A stretch of 64,000 nt of DNA from AP-15 sp963789025 (GCA_963789025.1 CAWBIT010000005.1:372001-436000); one strand, 5' to 3'; positions 27,171 through 35,944 are shown, numbered from the stretch's first letter. Numbers and translations: made by a program. Notes: generated by a model from the sequence alone, not told the origin.

Positions 27171-27494
27171 CTACCGCATCGTGGATCTTGCGGTGGGCAC
27201 GATGCGCGTCACGACCATGGCGGCGCGATCGAGATAGTTCGGAACGCGCGGCCCAATCTCGTTTTTCCAGTGGTCGCTCTCGTAGACCGCTTTGTATTGC
27301 GCCTCGCGCTCGGCTTCGCTTTCGAAGCGACGCAACCAGATGTACACGGAATCGTCGGTCTCGCCGCGAAAGCTGCCGCAGATGACCATCCCTTTCGAGG
27401 TCTGAAAGGGGATGATCTCCTGCTCCATGATCCTGACCCACTCGTCCATCTTGCCGGGCAGGACCTTGTATTGGCGGAGTTCGTAAAAGGCCAT
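27171..27494 (-). CDS. NIPSNAP-like dimeric alpha/beta-barrel protein
   Basis: A 107-residue NIPSNAP domain: MAFYELRQYKVLPGKMDEW at the start, MVICGSFRGE, SVYIWLRRFESEAER and the YKAVYESDHWKNEIGP segment. Such small ferredoxin-like proteins accompany catabolic enzymes; a reaction is not established. The start at 27494 follows a GGAG-containing leader. Confidence 0.85.
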   Translation of the reverse strand: MAFYELRQYKVLPGKMDEWVRIMEQEIIPFQTSKGMVICGSFRGETDDSVYIWLRRFESEAEREAQYKAVYESDHWKNEIGPRVPNYLDRAAMVVTRIVPTARSTMR

Positions 27495-27547
27495 GTTCCT
27501 GGTCTCCTCAGGCTGCTGACGAACCATGCTAACGGCAAGGCACGTAG

Positions 27548-28372
27548 CTACGCCAGCCAGTTGAACTGCGCGTCCGGCGCAGCCAGCAGCTCGGGCATGC
27601 AGCGCCGCGCGATTTGCGAATGCTGGACCCCGGAGATTTCGACGCGATAGCGGCGCGCCAGGCTCCCAACCTGAGCCGGCTCTACGCTCGCCAGATGCCG
27701 AACGATCAGGTCCGCGACTTTGCGCGAAAAGGGGCCGGTCTGCTGCTCGATATAGATGACCCGCAGCGCGCCCTCGCGCTCCGGCTCAAGCCGCAGGCGG
27801 TCGCCGAGCCAAGCCTCAATGACCTCCAACCCTCGCAGTGGATTGCCGCCGGCGGGGTCCCTGCCATAGAGCCCGTCGAAGACATGAAATTCGTCGGGTA
27901 GCCGGGATGCACCGGAAATTATGTCCACCGCCGGCACGCCGCCGCCTGAGTGAGCCGCGAGAATGAACCGATCCACCGCGAACGTATCCGATGCGAAGGC
28001 GCGGGAGAATTGCGACACCCCGTAGCCCACCAGCTGGTCGATGCCGCCCGACAGCAGGGCCGGAAAGTCATAGTAGTAGTGCCGGATCCAGTTGCCGCGG
28101 GGCAGCATCGCGAGGGTCGGCCGCGCCCTGCCGGACAGATCGAGACCGCTGCCCTCGACCTTTTCGGCCAGCGGCATCTCACCGCCCTGTTGCGAAAATC
28201 CGTGCAGGTGGACGACCACATCGAGCGCCTCCGCCGAAAACGGAATCCGGTTCCAGCGCAAAAATAGATCGGGCTGCGTGCCCGCATGCGGCCGCAGCAC
28301 CGGGGTCTCTTCGAGATAGCCTTCACCCGGCGAAACGGCCCCGTCAGACAGAGCGACAGAGAGATCTTGCAT
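27548..28372 (-). CDS. Alpha/beta-hydrolase-like protein, function unknown
   Basis: A 274-residue protein. The strand LDVVVHLHGFSQQGG and the nucleophile-elbow-like DRFILAAHSGGGVPAVD (Ser flanked by Gly) suggest an alpha/beta hydrolase. VIYIEQQTG and a late His in SGVQHSQIARRC could supply the acid/base. The start at 28372 is fixed by AGGAGG six bases upstream; the frame is open further but overlaps the divergent SDR gene. No signal peptide; family unassigned. Confidence 0.75.
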   Translation of the reverse strand: MQDLSVALSDGAVSPGEGYLEETPVLRPHAGTQPDLFLRWNRIPFSAEALDVVVHLHGFSQQGGEMPLAEKVEGSGLDLSGRARPTLAMLPRGNWIRHYYYDFPALLSGGIDQLVGYGVSQFSRAFASDTFAVDRFILAAHSGGGVPAVDIISGASRLPDEFHVFDGLYGRDPAGGNPLRGLEVIEAWLGDRLRLEPEREGALRVIYIEQQTGPFSRKVADLIVRHLASVEPAQVGSLARRYRVEISGVQHSQIARRCMPELLAAPDAQFNWLA

Positions 28373-28453
28373 CGGATGCCTCCTGAGGTCGGACATCGAC
28401 CTGCGGGCCTGCGAGGTATAGAAAGAATCTGAACGGGTGAGGAGAATGGAACC

Positions 28454-29251
28454 GTGGGCTGGCTCGACGGGCAAGTGGCGTTGGTGACGGGTGGCGGCTC
28501 CGGCATCGGCCGGGCGGTGGTCGCGCGGTTTATCGCGGAAGGCGCGCGTGTCGGAGTGCTCGACCGCGTGCCCGGCCGGGCCGAAGAGCTGCGGGCCGAG
28601 TTTGGCGACGCCGTCGTCGCCGTCACTGGCGATGTGGCCCAACTCGCCGACAACAAGCGCGCCGTAGCAGAGACAGTGACGGGATTGGGCAGGCTCGATG
28701 TCTTTGTCGGCAACGCCGGGGTGTTCGACAATTTCCTGTCGCTTGCAGAGTTCCCCGAAGAGTCGCTGCCGGAGGCCTTTGAGGAGTTGTTCGGGGTCAA
28801 CGTCAAGGGATGCATTCTGGGCGCCAAGGCGGCACTGCCCGAGCTGCTCAAGACAGACGGCTCGATGGTATTTACCGCGTCCGTAGCAGGCTCTAATTCG
28901 GGCGGCGGCGGACCGCTCTACACCGCCTCGAAACATGCGGTCGTCGGGTTGATCCGGCAATTGGCCGTCGAGTTGGGTCCGCGCATCCGGGTGAACGGGG
29001 TTGCGCCGGGCGGCACTATGACCGATCTGCGCGGGCTTTTGGTTTTGCGCCAGGACGGCCGCTCGCAATTCGCCGATCCCAGTATTGAGGAGCGGCTGCG
29101 GACCAACAATCCGCTGCAGATCGCACTGGCACCCGGCGATCTCGCTGGCGCCTATGTATTTCTGTCGTCGCGGACCAATGCCAGAGGCATCACCGGTACG
29201 ATCCTGACGGTCGATGCCGGGGCCACTCTCCGAGTGCCGCGACGGGCCTGA
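28454..29251 (+). CDS. Short-chain dehydrogenase, cis-dihydrodiol dehydrogenase (BphB/HcaB)-like
   Basis: A 265-residue SDR. The NAD site TGGGSGIGRAVV, the NAGVFDNF strand, FTASVAGSNSGGGGPLYTAS with catalytic Ser and Y-x3-K (YTASK) and VNGVAPGG are all intact. The stretches FEELFGVNVKGCILGAKAAL and GGGGPLYTASKHAVVGLI match biphenyl/phenylpropionate dihydrodiol dehydrogenases, which rearomatise the product of a ring dioxygenase. A dioxygenase pair follows on the same strand beyond a repeat, consistent with that job. The start is a GTG after GGAGAATGG. Confidence 0.88.
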   Translation: MGWLDGQVALVTGGGSGIGRAVVARFIAEGARVGVLDRVPGRAEELRAEFGDAVVAVTGDVAQLADNKRAVAETVTGLGRLDVFVGNAGVFDNFLSLAEFPEESLPEAFEELFGVNVKGCILGAKAALPELLKTDGSMVFTASVAGSNSGGGGPLYTASKHAVVGLIRQLAVELGPRIRVNGVAPGGTMTDLRGLLVLRQDGRSQFADPSIEERLRTNNPLQIALAPGDLAGAYVFLSSRTNARGITGTILTVDAGATLRVPRRA

Positions 29252-29304
29252 AGCAGAGCGACTGAAGCGAGAATTTGTGGAGAAACTGCCTGCGTTACGG
29301 TCTT

Positions 29305-29420
29305 GCGCGCTTCGAGACGCGCCCTTCGGGCGCTCCTCAGCATGAGGTAAATCTATAATGGCATTAAGAAAAATACCTCATCCTGAGGAGCCGCCCCCGG
29401 CGGCGTCTCGAAGGGCGCGC
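29305..29420. repeat. Dispersed CTCATCCTGAGG palindromic repeat, copy 2
   Basis: Arms GCGCGCTTCGAGACGC and GCGTCTCGAAGGGCGCGC enclose CTCAGCATGAGGTA and TACCTCATCCTGAGG. The plan is the same as the copy at 26441-26555 with diverged bases. It separates the SDR gene from the dioxygenase genes and may weaken read-through. Confidence 0.85.
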
Positions 29421-29464
29421 AGACGCCAATCCAATTGATCACACGCTCGGAGGAGGCAATCCGT

Positions 29465-30730
29465 ATGACTGCTGAAATGAGCCAAATGGTCGATGACAAT
29501 AAGGGCCTCGTTAGCCGCCGCATCTTTATCGAACCCGAGATCTATGAGCAGGAGCTGGAGCGGATCTTCGCCCGCTGTTGGCTGTTCCTGTGCCACGAAA
29601 GCCAGATCCCGCAGCCCGGCGATTTCCTCACGACCTATATGGGCGAGGACCCGGTTCTCGTGGTGCGCGACAGTGACGGCCGGGCGCACGCTTTTCTCAA
29701 TGTCTGCCGGCATCGCGGCAATCGGCTGTGCCGCGCCGACAGCGGCAACGCCGCGAGCTTCACCTGCGCCTATCACGGCTGGACCTACCGCAATGACGGT
29801 CGGCTCGCCGGGGTGCCGTATCTGAGGGAATTCTACCGCGGCGAATTGGAACGGGAGAATTGGGGTCTGGTGCCGGTCGCGCAACTGGACGGCTACAAGG
29901 GACTGCTTTTCGCGACCTTCGACCCCCAGGCGCCGCCATTGCGCGAATACCTCGGCGAAATGGCCTGGTACCTCGATACTTTCTTCGACCGCCGCGAAGG
30001 CGGGATCGAGGTCGTCGGCACGCATAAATGGGTGATGCCGTGCAACTGGAAGTTCCCGGCCGAGAATTTCGGCGGAGACGCCTATCACGTCCAGTGGACC
30101 CACCTCTCGGCGATCCAGACCGCATTCAGCGCCGGGGTGGGGACCAAACCCACTTCAACCGGCAGCATGGTCTCGCCCGGCAACGGCCACAACCTGATCT
30201 GCGTGGGGCCGGACGATGTGGGCGATCCGCCGATGCCCGAGATTCTGGAATACGAAAAGGCGATCCGGCCGGAAGTGGAACAGCGTCTCGGCGCCCGGGC
30301 AAAGCTCATCAACCCGATCGTCGGCACGATGTTCCCGAACTTCTCGATGTTGCGGGCGACCTCGCGCAGCTTCCGGGTATGGCACCCGCGCGGACCCGAC
30401 AAGACCGAGGTGTGGTCCTGGATCTTTGCCGACAAGGCGGCCCCGCCGGACGTCAAAGAGGCGATCCGGCTGGCCGGCGTGCGCGGTTTCAGCCCATCGG
30501 GTACCTTCGAACAGGACGACATGGACAATTGGCAGGAATGCACTCGAACCTGCCGCGGCGTCGTGGCGCGGCGCATGGCGTTGAACTACCAGATGGGGCT
30601 GGGCCACGAGCGCTTCGACGAGGACCTCAAGGCTTCGGCCAGCGATCTGCGCATCAGCGAGAGCAACCACCGGCAGTTCTATCGGCGCTGGGCCCGCATG
30701 ATGGACGCCGAGAGCTGGGCCGAGGCCTAA
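29465..30730 (+). CDS. Aromatic-ring-hydroxylating dioxygenase, large (alpha) subunit
   Basis: A 421-residue Rieske oxygenase. Cluster ligands C81-R-H83 and C101-A-Y-H104 are present. The mononuclear iron site appears as E200...D205-A-Y-H208...H213, with D205 the bridge between subunits; the remaining carboxylate ligand is one of the Asp residues at 351-354 (EQDDMDNW). It inserts O2 into an aromatic ring to give a cis-dihydrodiol. The start follows GGAGGAGG. The small subunit follows after three bases. No ferredoxin or reductase is adjacent; candidates lie at 3,979 and 40,821. Confidence 0.94.
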   Translation: MTAEMSQMVDDNKGLVSRRIFIEPEIYEQELERIFARCWLFLCHESQIPQPGDFLTTYMGEDPVLVVRDSDGRAHAFLNVCRHRGNRLCRADSGNAASFTCAYHGWTYRNDGRLAGVPYLREFYRGELERENWGLVPVAQLDGYKGLLFATFDPQAPPLREYLGEMAWYLDTFFDRREGGIEVVGTHKWVMPCNWKFPAENFGGDAYHVQWTHLSAIQTAFSAGVGTKPTSTGSMVSPGNGHNLICVGPDDVGDPPMPEILEYEKAIRPEVEQRLGARAKLINPIVGTMFPNFSMLRATSRSFRVWHPRGPDKTEVWSWIFADKAAPPDVKEAIRLAGVRGFSPSGTFEQDDMDNWQECTRTCRGVVARRMALNYQMGLGHERFDEDLKASASDLRISESNHRQFYRRWARMMDAESWAEA

Positions 30731-30733
30731 AAC

Positions 30734-31273
30734 ATGGGCGGCGAGCTGATCCGCGAAGTCGAGCAGTTCCTCTACCGGGAAGCCCGTCTGTTGGACGAGC
30801 GGCGGTTCCACGAGTGGCTGGCGCTGTTCACCGACGACGTCCGCTATTGGATGGTGACAAGGAACAATCTTTATCCCCGGTCCAGCAAAGCCATCGCCAT
30901 TCTAAATCCGGGCCGTAACACCGACGAAAACGCCGACGAGGATGGACTGGCCATATTGGACGAGACCAAAAAGACGCTGGAGGGCCGCATCGCGCGGTTG
31001 GAAACCGGCATGGCCTGGGCGGAGGACCCGCCGTCCCGCACTCGTCACTTGATTGCCAATATCGAAGTCGCGGCTGGCGACACACCCTCCGAGCTCGGGG
31101 TCTACTCGAACTTCATCGTCTACCGCAACCGTTCGGAGACCGAGCAGGACTTCTACGTCGGGACGCGGCGGGACACCCTGCGCCGCATCAACGGCGTCCT
31201 GCGCATCAGCAGCCGCAAGATAACCCTCGACCAGAACGTGCTCGTCGCCAAGAACGTCAGCATCTTCTTCTGA
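30734..31273 (+). CDS. Aromatic-ring-hydroxylating dioxygenase, small (beta) subunit
   Basis: A 179-residue SnoaL/NTF2-like fold protein of the dioxygenase beta family: IREVEQFLYREARLLDERRF then HEWLALFTDDVRYWM at the start, TRHLIANIEV in the middle and RRDTLRRINGVLRISSRKI near the end. It has no catalytic residues and stabilises the alpha3beta3 hexamer. Length and end are normal for the family. It is translationally close to the alpha gene. Confidence 0.93.
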   Translation: MGGELIREVEQFLYREARLLDERRFHEWLALFTDDVRYWMVTRNNLYPRSSKAIAILNPGRNTDENADEDGLAILDETKKTLEGRIARLETGMAWAEDPPSRTRHLIANIEVAAGDTPSELGVYSNFIVYRNRSETEQDFYVGTRRDTLRRINGVLRISSRKITLDQNVLVAKNVSIFF

Positions 31274-31490
31274 GAGGCCGCGGCAAGACCCTCACCCGCC
31301 TCGCTGCGCTCGGCACCGTCTGCCGCATTGCCAGTGCGGGAGAGGGGCTATAAAGCTTCACTCAATGCTGGGTGGGTGAGGGTCTCAGCGCGCCATCACG
31401 AGGAGCAGCAGTGCGACGCTGCCGATTGCAATGCGGTGCCAGGCGCGCGTGTACCCGCCTGGGAGAGCGGTGCCTTGGTTGCCGAGCCGG

Positions 31491-32717
31491 TTAGAGGATG
31501 CCTTCCCGACGCAGCGCCTCGACCTCGCCCGCGCCGATGCCGAGCCAGTTGTGCAGAACCTCGGCGTCGTCTGCCCCGAGCGCCGGCGAGCCTTTCAGCC
31601 GCACGGTCTTGCCGTCGATCCGCACCGGCCAAGTCGCCATCTTGTAGTCGCCGTTGTGGTGATGGACGGTCTGCATGATGCCGCGCTCCTCGAAGCTCGG
31701 CTCGTTCTGCAATTCCATCGTGTCGAACACCGCGCCCGACGGCACCCCGACGGCGATCAGTTTGTCCATTGCCTCGCGCTTATCGTGCTGGCGGGTCCAT
31801 TCGCCGATGATCGCGTCGAGCTCCTTTTCATTCTTGACGCGGACGTCGCCGGTGGCGAAACGCGGGTCGTCGATCAACTCCTCGCGCCCGATTAATTTCA
31901 TCAGGCGCGACCAGTGCTCGGGGTTCGCCCGGCTGGTGGTCAGATAGACGTAGTCGTTGGGACCGCCGCCCTTAGCCGGGTAGAGCCCCGACGGGGCGTT
32001 GTTGCCGCCGCCCGATTTCGCGCCGTTGCGCCGCGCCGGCTGGCCGGTGCGCGCCATGTTGGCAAAGCAGGTGCGCATGTAGTGGATCATCGCGTCCTGC
32101 ATCGCCACCTGCAGCCGCCTTCCTTGGCCGGTGCGGTTGCGCTCGTGCAAAGCGCCGAGGATCGTCGCCGCCATCAGCATGCCGGTGCCGGTGTCGCCAA
32201 AGCTCAAGCCCGGCTTGACCGGCGGGCGGTCGGGCTCGCCGGTGACGCTGATCGGGCCGCCGGCGGCCTGCGCGATCATGTCGAAAGCCAGCCCCTTCTC
32301 ATGCGGGCTGCCGGTTCCAAAGCCTTTGACCTGGCAATAGATGATGCCAGGGTTGAGCCTTTTGACCGAATCGTAATCGAGCCCCAGGCGCTCGATCGTG
32401 CCGGGCGCCATGTTCTCGACCGTGACATCGGCCTTCTTCAGCATTTCCTTGACGATATCGAGCCCCTTTGGCGACTTCAAATTGATCGCCAGCGACTTCT
32501 TGTTGACGTTGAACTGGTGGAAGTACCACGGGTCGTCATCCGGCTTGCCGGGGCGCAGCCGGCGGCCCGGATCGCCCCGCCCCGGGTTCTCGATCTTGAC
32601 CACCTCGGCGCCAAACCAGGCCAGCACCTCGGTAGAGGTGGTACCCGCCTCGAACTGGGTGAAATCGACCACCTTGACGCCCTGCAGAAAGTTGAAGTCC
32701 TGGACGTTATCACTCAT
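31491..32717 (-). CDS. CaiB/BaiF family (class III) CoA transferase
   Basis: A 408-residue class III CoA transferase. It begins LQGVKVVDFTQFEAG and WFGAEVVKIENPGRGDPGR, with NMAPGTIERLG and the catalytic-Asp region PGLSFGDTGTGMLMAA. The C-terminal part has GKTVRLKGSPALGADDAEVL. It moves CoA between carboxylic acids via an aspartyl thioester; formyl-CoA:oxalate transferase is the best known relative, but the substrate is not fixed by sequence. The start at 32717 is where similarity begins. It is convergent with the dioxygenase genes. Confidence 0.9.
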   Translation of the reverse strand: MSDNVQDFNFLQGVKVVDFTQFEAGTTSTEVLAWFGAEVVKIENPGRGDPGRRLRPGKPDDDPWYFHQFNVNKKSLAINLKSPKGLDIVKEMLKKADVTVENMAPGTIERLGLDYDSVKRLNPGIIYCQVKGFGTGSPHEKGLAFDMIAQAAGGPISVTGEPDRPPVKPGLSFGDTGTGMLMAATILGALHERNRTGQGRRLQVAMQDAMIHYMRTCFANMARTGQPARRNGAKSGGGNNAPSGLYPAKGGGPNDYVYLTTSRANPEHWSRLMKLIGREELIDDPRFATGDVRVKNEKELDAIIGEWTRQHDKREAMDKLIAVGVPSGAVFDTMELQNEPSFEERGIMQTVHHHNGDYKMATWPVRIDGKTVRLKGSPALGADDAEVLHNWLGIGAGEVEALRREGIL

Positions 32718-32986
32718 CGCGCGGGTTCCTCCCGTTGGGCACAAATGCTGGCGCATAGCCTGCTCCTTCCCGTGCCGGACCGCAACGCCTTCCCGCTGCG
32801 CCTGTTGCGCCAATGTCAGTGCGGGCCGTGTTCGCATCGGTCACCGCTCGAGCTCGGCTCGCCTCGCCGGCCCAGGAGCGTAATCCCGGGTTTTGCAGAT
32901 CCGATCGGCTGCTCCCGTCTCAAGGCTAAGGTTCGTCCCCGTGCTGGGATTTCGGAGCGTATCGTCACGGTGTCGATACATTTATA

Positions 32987-33015
32987 TTGCGAACGAGAGA
33001 GTACTCTGTTATATA
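32987..33015 (+). promoter_or_regulatory. Putative sigma70-type promoter of the membrane protein/winged-helix operon
   Basis: TTGCGA (32987-32992) and TATATA (33010-33015) are separated by 17 bases, 30 bases before the ATG at 33045. The -10 element lies inside a palindrome (33000-33022). A consensus match only. Confidence 0.5.
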
Positions 33016-33022
33016 GAGTACT
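33000..33022. promoter_or_regulatory. Palindromic operator candidate overlapping the -10 box
   Basis: Perfect 8-base arms AGTACTCT (33000-33007) and AGAGTACT (33015-33022) flank GTTATAT. The position over the promoter and just ahead of an operon that encodes a winged-helix protein suggests autoregulation. Confidence 0.6.
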
Positions 33023-33044
33023 CCTGATAATCGGGAGATGTCCG

Positions 33045-33587
33045 ATGTCCGTCACCCAGGAAGACGCCACCGAGGCCTTGCGCCTTATCGATGAAGCGGG
33101 ACAGCGCAGCGCCACGCTGCGCGGGTACCAGAGCGCCGCGCCGCATCTGATCCTCTGGGGCGGTGTCTACGCCGCCGCCTACACCTTCGGCTATTTCCGA
33201 CCCCAGCAGGCCGGGCTCGCCTGGGCCGTCCTTATCCCGGCCGCGACAATCGGCGACGTGGTGATTGTCCGGCGCGACCGCGGAAGCATCAAATGGCGAG
33301 AGTTTCTCGGCCTGTTTGCCACCTTCTTCATATTCATCGGCGCGACCGCTTTGGTCATGCGGCCGCACGACCCGCGACAGATGGCGGCCTTCGTGCCGTT
33401 GGTTGTCGCCGCCACCTATGTCGGTCTTGGGATCGCCGTCGGCCGCCGCCTCGCGTTCACCGGTATCGCGCTTGGCGTGCTGACCCTCGTCGGCTTCTTC
33501 GCGCTGCCGTCGATTTTCATGCTTTGGATGGCCGCGGTGGGCGGCGGCGCACTTGTGCTCGGCGGACTCTGGCTCAGACAGGCCTGA
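33045..33587 (+). CDS. Multi-pass membrane protein, hypothetical
   Basis: A 180-residue protein with a short soluble N-terminus (EDATEALRLIDEAGQRSATL) and about five or six hydrophobic segments (around residues 33-50, 58-75, 86-104, 115-132, 138-175). No family motif is recognised. The start at 33045 has GGGAGA upstream; an out-of-frame ATG sits seven bases earlier. The winged-helix gene begins two bases after its stop, so the two form an operon, a layout often seen when a small regulator controls a membrane protein. Confidence 0.82.
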   Translation: MSVTQEDATEALRLIDEAGQRSATLRGYQSAAPHLILWGGVYAAAYTFGYFRPQQAGLAWAVLIPAATIGDVVIVRRDRGSIKWREFLGLFATFFIFIGATALVMRPHDPRQMAAFVPLVVAATYVGLGIAVGRRLAFTGIALGVLTLVGFFALPSIFMLWMAAVGGGALVLGGLWLRQA

Positions 33588-33589
33588 CC

Positions 33590-33910
33590 ATGGATGCGCC
33601 CGACGAGATCATCCACCAATCGCTGCGGCTTCGCATTATGGCCACGCTCAATGCGCTGCCGCACGCGGAGAAGATGGAGTTCACGCGACTCCGCACCATC
33701 CTGGACGCTACCGACGGCAATCTCGGCGCCCATCTGACCACGCTCGAAGGCGCGGGCTACGTGACCGTTGAGAAGGATTTCGTCAATCGTAAACCGCGCA
33801 CGCGGGTTGCAATCACCCGACAGGGACGCACCGCCTTCGCGCGTCACGTGACCTATCTGCGCAGCCTGCTCGACAACCCACCGATGTCGCAGGTCGCCGA
33901 GCAAGCGTAG
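33590..33910 (+). CDS. Winged-helix transcriptional regulator (MarR/PadR-like fold)
   Basis: A 106-residue DNA-binding protein: QSLRLRIMATLNALPHAEKM, recognition region FTRLRTILDATDGNLGAHLTTLEGAG and the wing YVTVEKDFVNRKPRTRVAIT, followed by the dimer helix RTAFARHVTYLRSLL. This matches the short winged-helix proteins with N-L-x-x-H-L-x-x-L-E recognition helices. The palindrome at 33000-33022 is a natural candidate for its own binding site. The effector is unknown. Confidence 0.87.
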   Translation: MDAPDEIIHQSLRLRIMATLNALPHAEKMEFTRLRTILDATDGNLGAHLTTLEGAGYVTVEKDFVNRKPRTRVAITRQGRTAFARHVTYLRSLLDNPPMSQVAEQA

Positions 33911-33938
33911 GGCATGTGTGGACCGCCCCCTGCGCCCC

Positions 33939-34274
33939 TCAATCGTGCGGCAGATAGCGGATGGCCGCGAGGACGATGCCAGTCAGCATCACCATGACGC
34001 TGGCGAAGCGCTCCGTTAGGCGATGCTCAAGCTCGGCAAAGCGCAGCAGCATTCGTTGCTCAAGCGCGGAGAGGTCGGCCCGCACAGCGGTAATCATCTC
34101 GGCCTGCACGGCAGTAATCTCGGCCTTCAGCGCCGCCTCCGTATGCTGGAGGTCCTGCTTGGTGGCGACGTTGTCGTGGATCGCGTCGAAGATCTCGGTC
34201 GCGATGCGCTCGGCTTTCTGGCGATCAATGCTGGCGTCTGCGAGCGCATTGGTCAGTGAAAGCCGGTCGGTCAT
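33939..34274 (-). CDS. DUF1640-like coiled-coil protein with C-terminal membrane anchor
   Basis: A 111-residue protein. The N-terminal half is helical with a coiled-coil pattern (RQKAERIATEIFDAI, VATKQDLQHTEAALKAEI, LSALEQRMLLRFAELEHRL) and a single hydrophobic segment follows (about residues 92-106, ASVMVMLTGIVLAAI). This is the shape of the DUF1640/CCDC90-like proteins often found near toxin or phage genes and in many alphaproteobacteria; function unknown. The start at 34274 was chosen from the family-like MTDRLSLTNAL. Confidence 0.75.
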   Translation of the reverse strand: MTDRLSLTNALADASIDRQKAERIATEIFDAIHDNVATKQDLQHTEAALKAEITAVQAEMITAVRADLSALEQRMLLRFAELEHRLTERFASVMVMLTGIVLAAIRYLPHD

Positions 34275-34326
34275 CGGGCGTCCTGCGGCACAAGCCGCAT
34301 TATGCAAACCCGCAGCATCCTGCCTT

Positions 34327-35517
34327 CTAGCGTTTCGGCGGATGGGCGCGGACGAATTCCTCGTTGACGTCGGTGCCCCAGCCCGGGCCCGTCGGCAGCA
34401 GCAGATGGCCGTTCTCGATGACCGGCGGGATTGTCACGATATCGTCCTTCCACTTCACGTCGTCGATGTCGATCTCCATGACTTTGAAATTCGGCGCCAC
34501 GGCGCACATATGCGCGCTGATCAGCGACCCCAGATGGCCGTTGAAGTTATGGGGCGCGACATTGACCTCGTAGGCGTCGGCCATTGCCGCGATCTTCAGC
34601 GATTCGAGGATGCCGTTCCACGCGACGTCGATGATCGCGAAATCGACCGATTGGTTCTCGAAATACGGCCGGAACTGGCGCCTGCCATACAGCGACTCGC
34701 AAGACGAGATCGGGGTGCGGGCGGAGCGGCGGATCAGGGCGAGCCCAGCCGGGTCGTAAAGGTCGATCTCGAGCCATACCAGGTCGAGCGGCTCCAGCGC
34801 CCGCGCCAATTTCACGTAGCCGTCGATCTTGTAATTGAAGTTGGTGTCGAGATGAAGCCCGACATCGGGGCCGGCGCCGCGGCGGAACGCCTCCAGCTGC
34901 GCGACCGCGGCATCTACGATGCGGTGGTCGATGTTGAGCTCGGGGAAGCCCGGCGGGTTGCCGGTGCCGGGGCCGTACATATAGGGCTTGTCGCGGTCGA
35001 AGCGGATCAGATTGGTTTTGAGCCCCTTGAAGCCCTTGCGCCTGACCTCCTCTCCCAGCGCCACGATATCGTCGAGCGAGCGCACCGGGTCGACCCCGGC
35101 CCATTCCTTGATGCGCTCGGCATAGCGGGCGCGGTAGGTGCCGCAATGCGACCAGTAAAGCTGCAATCGGTCGCGCACCGGCCCACCCAGCATCTCGTAG
35201 ACCGGCACGCCCAATGCCTTGGCCTTGATGTCGACGAGCGCATTCTCGATCGCGGCGATCGCCATCTGGTTTACGCCGCCGGCGGCCTGTCGCGTCGCGG
35301 CGTAGAGATGGGCGCTGTGACGCTCGACCGGCCGCGGGTCCTGGCCGATCAGAAACCGCTCGGCGAGCTTCTGAATGACGCCCGTCAGCCCTTGTGCGCC
35401 GTAGCCCTCCATATATTCCGACCAGCCGACGATCCCCTCGTCGGTGGTGACCTTGAAAAAGGAATTGACCCGCCATCCGGCGTCGCAATGCAGGTCTTCG
35501 ACCTTGACGATCTTCAT
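34327..35517 (-). CDS. Enolase-superfamily (mandelate racemase/galactonate dehydratase-like) enzyme
   Basis: A 396-residue MR/MLE-type enzyme with the capping domain and a barrel. Metal ligands are likely the Asp in HLDTNFNYK, the Glu in WLEIDLYD and the Glu in SSCESLYG. A His in APHNFNGHLG sits where sugar-acid dehydratases have their acid/base, and the KxK motif of racemases is replaced by GLKTNLIR. This pattern favours a sugar-acid dehydratase over a muconate cycloisomerase; substrate unknown. A GlcG-like gene lies just upstream, likely one transcript. Confidence 0.88.
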   Translation of the reverse strand: MKIVKVEDLHCDAGWRVNSFFKVTTDEGIVGWSEYMEGYGAQGLTGVIQKLAERFLIGQDPRPVERHSAHLYAATRQAAGGVNQMAIAAIENALVDIKAKALGVPVYEMLGGPVRDRLQLYWSHCGTYRARYAERIKEWAGVDPVRSLDDIVALGEEVRRKGFKGLKTNLIRFDRDKPYMYGPGTGNPPGFPELNIDHRIVDAAVAQLEAFRRGAGPDVGLHLDTNFNYKIDGYVKLARALEPLDLVWLEIDLYDPAGLALIRRSARTPISSCESLYGRRQFRPYFENQSVDFAIIDVAWNGILESLKIAAMADAYEVNVAPHNFNGHLGSLISAHMCAVAPNFKVMEIDIDDVKWKDDIVTIPPVIENGHLLLPTGPGWGTDVNEEFVRAHPPKR

Positions 35518-35548
35518 CGGCGTTTCCTCGAAAGCTCGGCGACCGGGT

Positions 35549-35944
35549 CTACAATTGCGCGATGCCCGACCGGGCGCAGTCCTCGTCCTGCTGTGAGGTG
35601 CCGCCGCCGACCCCGCAGGCGCCCTCGACGATGCCGTTGCGGATGATCGGGACCGCTCCCTGGCCCATGATCATGTGCCCGCCCGACGCCGCGGCAATCC
35701 CGCGCGGGGTGGGCTGGTCGGCCCGTTCGGCCATCTCGCCGCTCGGCCGGCCGAAAGCCGCCGAGGCGACCGCCTTGCCCTGGCTGCCATAGGCGCTCGC
35801 CCAGATGGCGTTGTCCATGCGCTGCAATGCGATCAGCCGGCCGCCGCTGTCGCAAACCGCGGCGCTGATTTTGATGTTGAGCTCCTGCGCCTTAGCCAGG
35901 GCGCCGCGAATGATGCGATTGGCTTCTTCCAGTGTCAGGCTCAT
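35549..35944 (-). CDS. GlcG/HbpS family protein
   Basis: A 131-residue GlcG/HbpS domain: MSLTLEEANRIIRGALAKA, SAAVCDSGGRLIALQRMDNA, KAVASAAFGRPS and the glycine-rich GACGVGGGTSQQDEDCARSG. Relatives bind haem or small ligands or accompany glycolate and diol metabolism; the role is unclear. The start at 35944 follows GGAGG. It precedes the dehydratase-like gene by 31 bases. Confidence 0.9.
   Translation of the reverse strand: MSLTLEEANRIIRGALAKAQELNIKISAAVCDSGGRLIALQRMDNAIWASAYGSQGKAVASAAFGRPSGEMAERADQPTPRGIAAASGGHMIMGQGAVPIIRNGIVEGACGVGGGTSQQDEDCARSGIAQL

Noticed and set aside
28373..29068. Longer N-terminus for the hydrolase-like gene
   Set aside because: The extension runs antisense through the SDR gene, while AGGAGG marks the start at 28372.
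31914..33044. Long N-terminus for the membrane protein gene
   Set aside because: It is antisense to the CoA transferase; the ATG at 33045 has its own promoter and ribosome binding site.
33961..35646. 561-codon forward frame over the coiled-coil and dehydratase-like genes
   Set aside because: Antisense to two genes with clear motifs; composition is repetitive and Arg/Asp-rich as expected of shadows.
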